Positions 18,314 through 26,252 of a DNA stretch of 64,000 bases are shown here, piece after piece. Below the pieces are notes generated by a model that had not been told where the DNA came from, made no database searches, and was given only the letters and a program-made list of their open reading frames with translations. Made by a program: the position numbers and the translations under genes. This stretch comes from Gp13-AA77 sp035946735 (GTDB lineage Bacteria; Acidobacteriota; Terriglobia; UBA7540). Each line of letters begins with the position of its first letter. The stretch's first letter is position 1. Location: the NCBI GenBank assembly GCA_035946735.1, contig DASYYZ010000006.1, positions 10,244 to 74,243 of the forward strand. The letters run 5' to 3'.

Positions 18314-19723
18314 TCAGGACCGTACACACATGGCAACGGACTCGATATGAAACGTCTGCGGGAACAGATCGAATAACTCCACAGATTCCAGCCGGTAGCC
18401 CTGACGAAGCAAAAAAGCGAGATCTCGCGCCAAGGTGGGCGGCTGACACGAAACGTAGCGGATATGGCTTGGTCCCAAACTGGACAGAAGCCGAAGCGTT
18501 GTTGTGTCGGCTCCGGCGCGCGGCGGATCGAGAACAGCCAAATCAGGGACAGCGTGCGCGTAGCGGCGGAGGAAATCGGACGTCTTTGCCGCTACCGCGC
18601 GAGCGTTCGCCAACGCGGCGGCTTTTATGTTGCGCTCCAAGTCAGCCGCGGCCGGCGGATTCGCTTCCACCGCGATCACGTGGTTGAACCGTTGCGCCAG
18701 CGGAAGCGTAAACAGTCCGACGCCGGCATAAAGATCCAGCGCCAGGCTCCCACCGGCGCCGCCTGTCACCATGGCTACCAGCTCCGGCAACAGAAAACGG
18801 GAGGCTTGAAAAAAAGAGCCGGGGCTGACGTCATAGGTGCAGTCTCCCGCTCGATACTTAATCCGCGGCTTGCCGAAAACGTTCAGATCGCCGACCGATT
18901 TGGAGTGATGCGCGCGGGCAGCGGACCGCGTTCGAGCGGGCATGGGTGGGGGAAGGACCGCCTCGAAAACCACCGTCGCGACACCAGGAAGATGAGTAAA
19001 ACAGTCCTGAGCCAGCCGTTCCCGATCTCCGCACTGGCCTCGAAAGGTCAACATAACCTCTTCGTCGCGATCGTCGGCGAACAGATCGATCTCTGTAATC
19101 CGGCTGAGCCGCTGTTTCCATTCGGACCGCGATACCTCCGCCAGGATCGCGTTAAGCCTGGGCGAGAGGATCGGGCAGGCATCGACGGATACCAGACGAT
19201 GCGAATCCGCTTCGTAGAAGCCGATTGCTATCCCACCGTCCTGATTGGGACGAACCTTAAGCTGAGCCTGGTTGCGGTAACGCCAAGGGTCGGCCGCATG
19301 AAGACCGATCTTGCCTTGCCAGTCGATGCCGCCGATTCTGCGGAGCGTTTCCCTTAGAATTTCGCGCTTGGCCTCAAGCTGCCCGGCGGCGTCCAGTTGC
19401 TGGTAGTGGCACCCGCCGCAGCGTCCGAAGTAGGGGCAGGCAGCGGTGATTCGCTCCGGCGACGGCGTGATCACCTTGAGCAGCCGGGCATGGACCATCC
19501 CCTTGGCTTGGCGTGTGACTTCCGCCTCCACGTGCTCGCCGGGCAGGGTTCCGCTGACCAGCACAGGATGGCCCTCGTGGCGACCGAGCGCGGCGCCTCC
19601 GTAGACCAGCTTCTCCGGGGTTAATTCAAACGAAGCGGAGCCTGTTGCATTGCCCGTGAATTGCTGTTTCACGGTGCGGCAGTCCTCATTCGCCCTCCGG
19701 CTTGTATCCTGGTCGGCTTGCAT
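18314..19723 (-). CDS. rlmD: 23S rRNA (uracil-5)-methyltransferase, RlmD/RumA family
   Basis: 469 residues. An N-terminal TRAM-like domain is followed by the iron-sulfur Cys cluster CPYFGRCGGCHYQQ, the SAM motif LALDLYAGVGLFTLPLA, VLDPPRAGADT, and the catalytic Cys in YVSCQPPTLARDL. It methylates a uridine in 23S rRNA; which site (U747 or U1939) is not resolvable. Its start at 19723 is 27 bases after the stop of the upstream unknown gene on the same strand, so it may be the last gene of that transcript. Confidence 0.87.
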   Translation of the reverse strand: MQADQDTSRRANEDCRTVKQQFTGNATGSASFELTPEKLVYGGAALGRHEGHPVLVSGTLPGEHVEAEVTRQAKGMVHARLLKVITPSPERITAACPYFGRCGGCHYQQLDAAGQLEAKREILRETLRRIGGIDWQGKIGLHAADPWRYRNQAQLKVRPNQDGGIAIGFYEADSHRLVSVDACPILSPRLNAILAEVSRSEWKQRLSRITEIDLFADDRDEEVMLTFRGQCGDRERLAQDCFTHLPGVATVVFEAVLPPPMPARTRSAARAHHSKSVGDLNVFGKPRIKYRAGDCTYDVSPGSFFQASRFLLPELVAMVTGGAGGSLALDLYAGVGLFTLPLAQRFNHVIAVEANPPAAADLERNIKAAALANARAVAAKTSDFLRRYAHAVPDLAVLDPPRAGADTTTLRLLSSLGPSHIRYVSCQPPTLARDLAFLLRQGYRLESVELFDLFPQTFHIESVAMCVRS

Positions 19724-19750
19724 TGTGGTTCCCGAGGGGACTCACCGCGG

Positions 19751-20479
19751 CTACGTGGCGCAATAAAACAGGCTCAGGCGCGGCAGACCATGATGCTCGA
19801 ACAGGCTTCTCTTCAGAAACTGCCGGCCGAGCGACTCGATCTGCGCGGCGTTCATCTTGCCCCGATAGGGAGCGATCCCGCGATCCACCTGACCTCGCAG
19901 CTCCACGAGAAGGTCAGGCGGACAACCTCGGGTGACCGATGCAGTGAGCTTTTCTTCGAGCGCACCCACTTTCTGTTCGAGAGGCTGCACATTAAGCGGA
20001 GCTTCGGTGGTCGCTTCCATTAAGGACTCAAGCGCCGCGGCGACCTCCTTCAAATCCTGGGCCAGCACCAGATCTCCGGAAATCTCACGATTCTTCGCCG
20101 CCGCACGGACGGCTTGCGCGTTGCGGCCAAAGTAGGCGTGGAGTTGATCGAGACTGAACGGCGGAACCTCAACCCGACCGTGTTCCTGACCCGATGGCCG
20201 GCGCGCGTCGTCCGCCTGCGCGGCCTGAAGTTCCTCGGCGGCTTCGAGCACGGCCTGTGAGCAATAGGCCAGGCCATTGATTTTTCTGAAGCGATGCGGC
20301 CTCCGGGCATACTTCTCGAAGGCGCGATCAATGCCGATGAGCACAGCTTCGAGCGGAATGCCGCCTTCCTTCCAGGATTCGATCAGAGCCCAGTCAAGGG
20401 TTGAGAGCAGGGTAGGCGTGCCGCGACGGCGGCGAAAGCGCTCCTCTATCTCGCTGAAGTATTCGAAGTAGTTTTCCAC
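19751..20479 (-). CDS. Helical protein of unknown function
   Basis: 242 residues, no signal peptide. The N-terminal 75 residues (ENYFEYFSEIEERFRRRRG, then LDWALIESWKEGGIPLEAVL and GIDRAFEKY) look like a compact conserved helical domain. A charged linker and a second helical region with heptad-like Leu (QPLEQKVGALEEKL) follow. The N-terminal pattern resembles an uncharacterised acidobacterial protein type I recognise by sequence only. It is 113 bases downstream of the membrane-anchored unknown gene on the same strand. Function unknown. Confidence 0.6.
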   Translation of the reverse strand: MENYFEYFSEIEERFRRRRGTPTLLSTLDWALIESWKEGGIPLEAVLIGIDRAFEKYARRPHRFRKINGLAYCSQAVLEAAEELQAAQADDARRPSGQEHGRVEVPPFSLDQLHAYFGRNAQAVRAAAKNREISGDLVLAQDLKEVAAALESLMEATTEAPLNVQPLEQKVGALEEKLTASVTRGCPPDLLVELRGQVDRGIAPYRGKMNAAQIESLGRQFLKRSLFEHHGLPRLSLFYCAT

Positions 20480-20592
20480 TGCCGACAGGGTGGTTTACGA
20501 TCGCTGCTCCGCGATCATCATAGCCTCTGCGTGATTCGCGTGCCGGGCCGCAGACCTGCACGTTCATTAGCTTCTGCCAGTCCCGGCGCTCC

Positions 20593-21681
20593 CTAACCGG
20601 GGCCGGAAGGCAGCTTTCGCAAGCCCAGGAAGGCCGCCAAAGCGAGGCACCCGGCTCCAAACCATTTGGCGACTACACTGACGAATGTCGACTGGGCGGC
20701 AAACACGGGCAACACCTCTTTCACCGAATCCGTGTCGAGCGCCACCAGGAAGCTCCCCAGGAATGCAAGACCCAGAATCAGAGCGAAGTCCTCCCAGGGC
20801 AGAGAAATCCGCAACAGGAAAAAGGGATGTGGCGTGTTGACCTCGTTGGCCACTGGCTCTTTCGCGGTGACCCCGAGCGCCACCAGGTTTTTCTCCACGG
20901 TGCGCTTGCAGGAGATCAAGGCCCTCTGCTGCGCCAATCCTGAGACCACTGACTGGAACGGTTGGCCCACTTCCAGCAACTCGCTGGAACGTGAGAGCGT
21001 TATCTTCGCTTCACCTGCCGTCGCTCCCTTCGCGGGCGGGTTTGTGTAGACAGCGAGATCGAGCGCGTAGACGGTGCCGGGCCGCATTTGATAGACCTGT
21101 TGTTCTCCCACCGCTTTCAGCGGAAGCGACTCGGCATCCGCCAGGTTTCGTAATTCCAGCTTGACGAATATCGCCTTGTGCAGCTTGGTAGAACGGGCTA
21201 CGGCGGTCACCACGTCCTCCCACGCGTTAGCCGTAGCAGACTTGCGTGGCTCAAAACCGGACTCGATGACGAAGAATCTGAACCGGCCGTTCACCTTTCG
21301 ATCGGGGTCCAGGAGCGCCAGACTGCTATGCCAATTTGTCTGAGAATTCGAGTCGCTGTCGGGATCGGGATACGTCACAAACTCGCCGAGGCGGAAAGTG
21401 AATCCGATGCGGTCGCGCGCAGTGCTATTTCCGAAGGGCGAATGCTTCACCACTTCTGCCACCCGGAGCGGCATATAGGTGGCCGCCCCGCTCGCATCGA
21501 CATCCACGAAGATGATCACGGCGTTCTGGCCGCGCAGGTCCCGCGTCAATAAGTTCGGCTGAATGTTCTGCTGCCGGTAGCTGAATTCCACCAAGTGACG
21601 GCTGGGGTAACTGAGGCTGTCCAGAATCCCGCGCCGGTAGGTGGGCCGGTCCTCTTCGGCGCCCGTAAAAAAGAGCAGCAT
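20593..21681 (-). CDS. Membrane-anchored protein of unknown function
   Basis: 362 residues. No signal peptide; the first 290 residues are soluble and beta-rich (QNAVIIFVDVDASG, DRIGFTFRLGEFVTYPD, RFRFFVIESGFEP). Two membrane helices close the protein (about 300-317 and 335-355, FALILGLAFLGSFLVAL and GAGCLALAAFLGL), so the bulk probably faces the cytoplasm. The start shares one base with the stop of the Mom-like gene, which implies one transcript. No family recognised. Confidence 0.6.
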   Translation of the reverse strand: MLLFFTGAEEDRPTYRRGILDSLSYPSRHLVEFSYRQQNIQPNLLTRDLRGQNAVIIFVDVDASGAATYMPLRVAEVVKHSPFGNSTARDRIGFTFRLGEFVTYPDPDSDSNSQTNWHSSLALLDPDRKVNGRFRFFVIESGFEPRKSATANAWEDVVTAVARSTKLHKAIFVKLELRNLADAESLPLKAVGEQQVYQMRPGTVYALDLAVYTNPPAKGATAGEAKITLSRSSELLEVGQPFQSVVSGLAQQRALISCKRTVEKNLVALGVTAKEPVANEVNTPHPFFLLRISLPWEDFALILGLAFLGSFLVALDTDSVKEVLPVFAAQSTFVSVVAKWFGAGCLALAAFLGLRKLPSGPG

Positions 21682-22598
21682 CAGCGCGCCTCAGCCAAAA
21701 CGTGAGTCGTTTCCGGCTTCGAGGTCTCCCGGTGCAATCCGGGACGGGGTCGAATCTGGTAGCGAAAGATCTTCAAGGGTGCAAGTTGGTACTGCGAGTA
21801 GCATGCGTTCGGCCGGCGGGCCGCCGGTAGGCTCATCAGATTCCGGAAGGTGATGTAATTGCCGTCCAGATAGGCGTAACGCGCTGGAACCTCGACAAAC
21901 TCGCTCCAGTTCGACGCCTCGTACGAGGCGCCGCTAAACCCCAGGTTCGGATTCAGGTAGGTGAGCAAGGTTCCCACTTCGGGCCAGCGCTCGCGAATCC
22001 ACTTCGAGGCTTGTCCTAACAGGTAGCTGACGCTATTGCGGGGCGCCCAGTCGAAAGCAAAGAGCCTCGAGACCACCCGGACCTTCCTCAGGTCCCGGGC
22101 CGTTGGGTAGAGCGGATGGAGAAGAGAGATATCCATCGGCGACAAGGTTACCAGCGCCATGGGAACTGCGGCAGTTTCGGCTGCAAAGAGAGCCAGATGA
22201 TGCCCGGCCCGGAATGAGCCCAGGTAGTGGAAGCGTTCATGGACCACCCGGGCTGCATCATCGCTGCAAGGGGCCGCCTGGACTGCCGCTTTCTGAAAGG
22301 TTGGGATGCGCGCCTGATCCGCCCAATGCGCGAAGGGTGACCGCAACCGCAGCGCTCGCTCCGCGAGCCGTTCGGCCTCTGCCCGGATGCGTCCAGGCTC
22401 GGCCAGTTCGGCCGGAGAGAATCGCGGCAGATGCAGGAGCAGCTGCTTCTCCAGGTCGCGATCGCTGATTCCGTTTGCAAAAGCGACGTGCTGTACGGCG
22501 GCTTTCAACGGTCCGGCGATTTGTTCTAGGGCCGCTTTCCAGCCCGGAAGCTCGGCCAGAGATGACTCGCGATCAATCTTCATGGGCTTCATCGGCAA
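21681..22598 (-). CDS. Mom-like GNAT-fold protein (putative DNA-base modification)
   Basis: 305 residues; ATG 22598, 22592 or 22583 may start it. Residues 120-139 (HERFHYLGSFRAGHH), 174-193 (SRLFAFDWAPRNSVSYLL) and 213-231 (TYLNPNLGFSGASYEASNW) follow the layout of the phage Mu Mom family: an RL..D..P(K/R)NS.S helix and a late Y.(D/N)P..G..G..Y.A.NW segment. Mom modifies adenines in DNA to resist restriction enzymes. The match is by pattern memory, not a search, and other GNAT activities stay possible. Overlaps its upstream neighbour by up to 26 bases. Confidence 0.6.
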   Translation of the reverse strand: MPMKPMKIDRESSLAELPGWKAALEQIAGPLKAAVQHVAFANGISDRDLEKQLLLHLPRFSPAELAEPGRIRAEAERLAERALRLRSPFAHWADQARIPTFQKAAVQAAPCSDDAARVVHERFHYLGSFRAGHHLALFAAETAAVPMALVTLSPMDISLLHPLYPTARDLRKVRVVSRLFAFDWAPRNSVSYLLGQASKWIRERWPEVGTLLTYLNPNLGFSGASYEASNWSEFVEVPARYAYLDGNYITFRNLMSLPAARRPNACYSQYQLAPLKIFRYQIRPRPGLHRETSKPETTHVLAEAR

Positions 22599-23391
22599 AT
22601 GCCTCTTCGATCACCGGGATCGTTCCTCCGTCCGAGTCCACAATCTTCAGCCGGCACTCGCCGTCGAGCAGCCGGTGTCCTATGTAGCGCGAGTCCGTGA
22701 CGGGCGCGAATAAAAGCGCGAGCGACATGAATCGAAGCCATTCCTTTTCGGAGAAAAGAGTGACGCCGTAGAAATGGTAGGAGCGCCCCGAGCGCACCAG
22801 AACGCCCACGGGAGATCCGGAGAGCTTCACCAGCTTTCGAATCGTGCGCGCATTCTCGCCATAACAGGGGCAACTGAGGTCCAGCATGGGAAGGAAAGCG
22901 GTCGCTCCCGATTGCAGGCGAAGCTCGGAGCGCACCAGCAGTCCCTCGCCGGTGTTCAACTGGGGAACGATCTCCGTAAGACCGTGGTCCAGCACTTGCT
23001 CCCGGCTGAGCACAAAACTTCGTTCCGGCAGATTGAAGTCGTGGAGGACCGCAGCCTCCAGGAAGGACTCCCGCACGGTCCCGCGTTGGATCGCCAAACT
23101 CAGCACCGCGTCCCAGAACTCGATGCCTTGATCGCTGAGCCGCTCCGCCGCCTCACGCAGCCCGTCATCTGAACGCTCCAGCCGCTCCCGCAGACGCTCG
23201 CTCAATCCCGGACGGCGGCGATAGGTGGCGAAATGGAACTCGGCGATCTGCGGTTGAAGCTCGCAAAGCGTGGGGAAAAAATCGAAAACGGGCTTTTCAC
23301 GTAGCGAATCCAGCCGGGAAGCAGCTCGGACTGACGGAAGTCCAGCGGAAGGGACCATTCCGAGCCCATTATAGCGGTGCTCAGAGCTCAT
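22573..23391 (-). CDS. Unknown protein with primase-like (AEP) motif layout
   Basis: 272 residues. The C-terminal half has a strand MLDLS (Asp171), then SGRSYHFYG (His206), then DSRYIGHRLL and CRLKI (Asp233, Arg247). An acidic strand, an s-x-H strand and an Asp-containing strand followed by a basic segment is the order of motifs in archaeo-eukaryotic primase folds, including small non-replicative members. Motif I has only one acidic residue here, so activity is doubtful. The N-terminal half is helical. No Shine-Dalgarno is visible before ATG 23391; ATG 23358 is an alternative. First gene of the four-gene unit; a MITE lies 14 bases upstream. Confidence 0.45.
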   Translation of the reverse strand: MSSEHRYNGLGMVPSAGLPSVRAASRLDSLREKPVFDFFPTLCELQPQIAEFHFATYRRRPGLSERLRERLERSDDGLREAAERLSDQGIEFWDAVLSLAIQRGTVRESFLEAAVLHDFNLPERSFVLSREQVLDHGLTEIVPQLNTGEGLLVRSELRLQSGATAFLPMLDLSCPCYGENARTIRKLVKLSGSPVGVLVRSGRSYHFYGVTLFSEKEWLRFMSLALLFAPVTDSRYIGHRLLDGECRLKIVDSDGGTIPVIEEAFADEAHED

Positions 23392-23404
23392 TGTAAACGC
23401 GACT

Positions 23405-23550
23405 AGGAATCAGGTGGTGGTTCAGCTTGGCGCCTGTAGCGCGGGTGTCCGCACCCGCGGTTCGTCTCCGCCCCTTGGCTCGATCTCGGACGGCGCGGGT
23501 GGGGACACCCGCGCTACAATCCTGCCAAACTGAACTACTACCAGGAATCA
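23405..23550. mobile_element. MITE-like inverted-repeat element with 8-bp duplications
   Basis: A 130-base non-coding element (23413-23542) whose two arms pair over about 45 bases with few mismatches: GGTGGTGGTTCAGCTTGGC on the left and GGTAGTAGTTCAGTTTGGC reading in from the right, each continuing into TGTAGCGCGGGTGTCC. It is flanked exactly by the direct repeat AGGAATCA (23405-23412 and 23543-23550), the expected target duplication. It carries no ORF and must have been moved by a transposase elsewhere; neither transposase in the window has matching ends. Confidence 0.82.
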
Positions 23551-23770
23551 TTCCGGGCGGCCAATCAGTAGCGCTGAGCATTTCTGACCCGACGCTTCTT
23601 CCACCTTGCCTCGCAGCACCGTAATCGAGGCTTTGGGCAAGGTAAACGTCGCGTCGGGCCCGCCGGACACTGCGGAGCCAACCGGCGGCCCGTCGGGGTC
23701 AGCGTGGCTGTCAGCCAAGTAGATTCTCTCTTGGTTGGCAAGAGTTTTTTCTCTTTTGAAGGTCCAGGAA
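23548..23770 (-). pseudogene. C-terminal remnant of a glycoside hydrolase
   Basis: About 75 codons in one frame ending PVGSAVSGGPDATFTLPKAS then ITVLRGKVEE and a short tail, like the final beta-sheet domain of several glycoside hydrolases, where TLP..S.TVL is common. The rest of the gene is missing: the upstream side runs straight into the IS110 element, and no matching coding sequence is seen beyond it. The stop codon overlaps the right-hand 8-bp duplication of the MITE. A dead fragment is likely. Confidence 0.5.
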
Positions 23771-23789
23771 TCTTTTCTCTTTAAGGGAT

Positions 23790-24812
23790 TCACGCCGGCA
23801 CCTCTGTGGAAATCTGTGGGTTGGGAAGCCGATAGACTTTGGAGCCGTCAAAGGGCTGCCGATGTTTGAACATGCCATAGATGGCGTGCAGCATTTTGCG
23901 CATGACGGCGGTCAAGGCCACCATTTTGGGTTTGCCTTGAGCGCAGAGGTGCTGATAGAAAGCGCGCAGGTGCGGCTGGCGGCAAATCGCCACCAGGGCC
24001 GGCATGAAGAGAGCCCGGCGCAAGTGAGCGTTACCGGCTTTGCTGATGCGGGCCTTCTTGTGGACCGAGGAGCCCGAGGTACATTCACGCGGATCGAGAC
24101 CGGCGTAGGCCACCCACTGCCGCACATCGAGATCGGGCGAGAGCACCGCCAGCTCGGCCAGGATCTGGACGGCGCTGGTGGCGGCAATGCTGCGACGGAG
24201 GCTTACCAACAGCTCGAAGCGAAACTTCAGATCCGGGTCCCGCTGAATGATCTTGTAGGCTTCGCCCGAAAGGCGGGCCAGCGCCCGGCTTTGGGAGCGC
24301 AGACTGCGCTGCAAGTCCCGGCGCAGGACGGGCGGAGTGGTTTCGGTGGCCTCCAGAGCACTCAGACGGCTCTTCTCCGCGGTTTGCATCTCGGTGAGCG
24401 CTTCGAGACGCCGGGCGATGGCGTGCAACTGCAAAGCCGGAGCGGCCGGCGGTTGCCAAACCTGAAAAGGCATGCGAGCCGCAAATTCCAGCAGCATCCA
24501 GGCGTCGAGCCGGTCGTTCTTGCTGCGTTGCATCAGCGCTTGAGCAAAGTGACGCACGGCGCGGGGATTAGCGATCATCACTTCAAGTCCCGCCCGCCGC
24601 AAGGCCAAAGCCAGATCCAGTCCGTACAAGCCGGTCGATTCCATCACCACCCGAACCGTACGTCCCGGACGACTCAGGTGACGAATCACCGTTTGGTGTC
24701 CAGCAGCCGTATTGGGAAACGTTTTCAAATCCTTCCGTTTTCCCTCGCGCTGCAGAGCTACCACCAACTCTTCGGCGCTGACTTCAATTCCCGAAAAATC
24801 CAGCTTGTCCAT
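23790..24812 (-). CDS. IS110-family transposase (DEDD recombinase)
   Basis: 340 residues. The N-terminal RuvC-like half has the four acidic positions at Glu10 (SGIEVS), Glu58 (VMESTGLYG), Asp100 and Asp103 (KNDRLDAWML); the first is usually Asp. The C-terminal Tnp20 half has GLDPRECTSGSS and ISKAGNAHLRRAL, with the serine expected to act in recombination. IS110 elements are guided by a bridge RNA from a non-coding end. No inverted repeats are expected and none is seen. It interrupts or abuts a glycoside-hydrolase remnant. Confidence 0.92.
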   Translation of the reverse strand: MDKLDFSGIEVSAEELVVALQREGKRKDLKTFPNTAAGHQTVIRHLSRPGRTVRVVMESTGLYGLDLALALRRAGLEVMIANPRAVRHFAQALMQRSKNDRLDAWMLLEFAARMPFQVWQPPAAPALQLHAIARRLEALTEMQTAEKSRLSALEATETTPPVLRRDLQRSLRSQSRALARLSGEAYKIIQRDPDLKFRFELLVSLRRSIAATSAVQILAELAVLSPDLDVRQWVAYAGLDPRECTSGSSVHKKARISKAGNAHLRRALFMPALVAICRQPHLRAFYQHLCAQGKPKMVALTAVMRKMLHAIYGMFKHRQPFDGSKVYRLPNPQISTEVPA

Positions 24813-25085
24813 GACGGCCTCCCGGGGTTAGGCTCCTGTTGCGGCTCCCCGACCCTGAGCCCTCTCCAGTCGAGCTTGCGAATACAGGCTCCAAAGGCCT
24901 CAGATTCTCCTCGGCTTGGGAGAAGAGGGCGGGGGGCCGATCTACCTCACAGGCTCTCGGCACAGGGCCGGGCCTCAGCGCGGAACGGCCTACCCGCCGA
25001 AACAACGAACCCTCAACCCGAAAGGTTTTTAACACGAAATCAAGATACAAGCGCGGAGTTCTGGCTGCCCGAAACCTTGGGTTGC
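24813..25085 (-). ncRNA. Candidate IS110 bridge-RNA region
   Basis: About 270 non-coding bases directly upstream of the IS110 transposase start. In IS110-group elements the non-coding end upstream of the CDS encodes the bridge RNA with target and donor loops. The stretch has several GC-rich self-complementary parts (for example around 24925-24985) and no supported ORF. The outer boundary of the element was not found, so the limits are approximate. Confidence 0.4.
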
Positions 25086-25086
25086 T

Positions 25087-25151
25087 CGACTCGTTGACTG
25101 CGAGTCGCGAAGTGCGGAACCGGAACCGGAGTCAGGCCTCAGTTCCGCACT
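25087..25151. repeat. Two adjacent perfect hairpins (possible terminator)
   Basis: CGACTCG-N7-CGAGTCG at 25087-25107 and AGTGCGGAAC-N21-GTTCCGCACT at 25111-25151, both perfect. They lie 57 bases past the stop of the XRE regulator and could end its transcript, but there is no T-run. They could also belong to the outer end of the IS110 insertion. Confidence 0.45.
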
Positions 25152-25207
25152 CATGCGCCGGGCAACGCCCGAGACTAGCAATCCGCGCCCGTGTTGCCGC
25201 CCAGCTG

Positions 25208-25597
25208 TCAGACGCGGCTTGCGAGCTTACGCGCGCAGTCGAGGAGGAAGGCGCGGTCAGACTCCATCATGTTGCCCATCAGCCCCTTAAGTTGAAGCAG
25301 GAACCTGGCTTCGGAGCCCTCACTGCCCGTGGATTGCGCCAGCTCCTCCAGGGTTGAGGGAGAAGGACGGCCACCGACGGCGGCCGGCAACGCTCCGTCT
25401 TCGGCGTTGTAAAAGAGGCGGTACATAGGCACATCGAGAGCCGCCGCGAACCGCTGCAGTGTCTCCACCGACGGAGTGGTGTGACCGTGTTCCACGCGCG
25501 AGATATACCCTCGCAACATGCCGGTCTGCCTCTCGATATCACCCTGCGAAAGGCCCTTTTGATCCCGCAGTCTTCGAATTCTCTGACCAATTGACAT
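25208..25597 (-). CDS. XRE-family transcriptional regulator
   Basis: 129 residues. Residues 3-60 form a Cro/CI-type helix-turn-helix (RIRRLRDQKGLSQGDIE, RGYISRVEHGHTTPSVETL), followed by a helical tail that probably dimerises. A GGAGG site lies 6 bases before ATG. No sensor domain is present. Target genes are unknown; it sits between the IS110 element and a small CxxC protein on the same strand. Confidence 0.88.
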   Translation of the reverse strand: MSIGQRIRRLRDQKGLSQGDIERQTGMLRGYISRVEHGHTTPSVETLQRFAAALDVPMYRLFYNAEDGALPAAVGGRPSPSTLEELAQSTGSEGSEARFLLQLKGLMGNMMESDRAFLLDCARKLASRV

Positions 25598-25786
25598 TCA
25601 TATCCTCCATGAATCTTTGAATTAGTGCTTGAGCCCTGCTATTCGTACCATCCCGCCGGACCGACGCTCCGGCGGGCTCCCGATCGGTTCAGAGAGAGCC
25701 TCCCCCTCCGTGCACTTTTCGGAAACATCGAAGTCGAAAGGCAACTCGCGTAGGCGGCGCGCTGCCGTTAAACTTTGCCAGCGGCC

Positions 25787-26044
25787 CTATGCTGGCCTGA
25801 CCCAGGGATCCAAACGGCCTTCGACTACGGTCGGCTTGATGCCCGGCAGCTCTTTCAAGCCGCGGGCTTGGTGCGCCGATCCGAGGCGAAAGGCGGCCCA
25901 CTCTATTGCCTCCTCCGGCCGGACCATACCAGCAAAATCGCTGCAGTCGTCACACCACCCCTCTACTGCACCGCTGTGCCGATTCAGAATCAGCAGCCGA
26001 TCCGTTTCGGTTATGATGGTCGTCTTCTTTATCTTTCTGGTCAT
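25787..26044 (-). CDS. Small CxxC protein, acidobacterial type
   Basis: 85 residues beginning TRKIKKTTIITETDRLLIL and containing WCDDCSDFAGMVRPEEA. This N-terminal pattern with a W-C-x-x-C knuckle recurs in small acidobacterial proteins, some of which go on into a MerR/excisionase-like helix-turn-helix; here the second part is short. AAGGAG lies 6 bases before ATG. Metal binding is plausible, function unknown. It is divergent from the large winged-helix regulator gene. Confidence 0.68.
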   Translation of the reverse strand: MTRKIKKTTIITETDRLLILNRHSGAVEGWCDDCSDFAGMVRPEEAIEWAAFRLGSAHQARGLKELPGIKPTVVEGRLDPWVRPA

Positions 26045-26252
26045 CGTTTCTCCTTATCGGCCGGTAGGCCTTAGTTGATGAGTTTGCATCCTTTGGTAAC
26101 CCCCTGGGGCGTTGCTTGTAATGCAGCGTTTCGCTAAAATCAGCTCTGCTTCCAGTGGGCTGAGATGACCTTCAACCGCCAGCAACGTGTTCAGCTTAGG
26201 CCGGGAGCCGTTTGGAGTAATTAGAAAACGGTGAAAGATTCGTGAATGTCAT

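Noticed and set aside
23862..25097. 411-codon plus-strand ORF across the IS110 region
   Set aside because: It is the antisense shadow of the IS110 transposase plus its non-coding flank. The minus strand has the catalytic motifs; the plus strand has none and no ribosome site.
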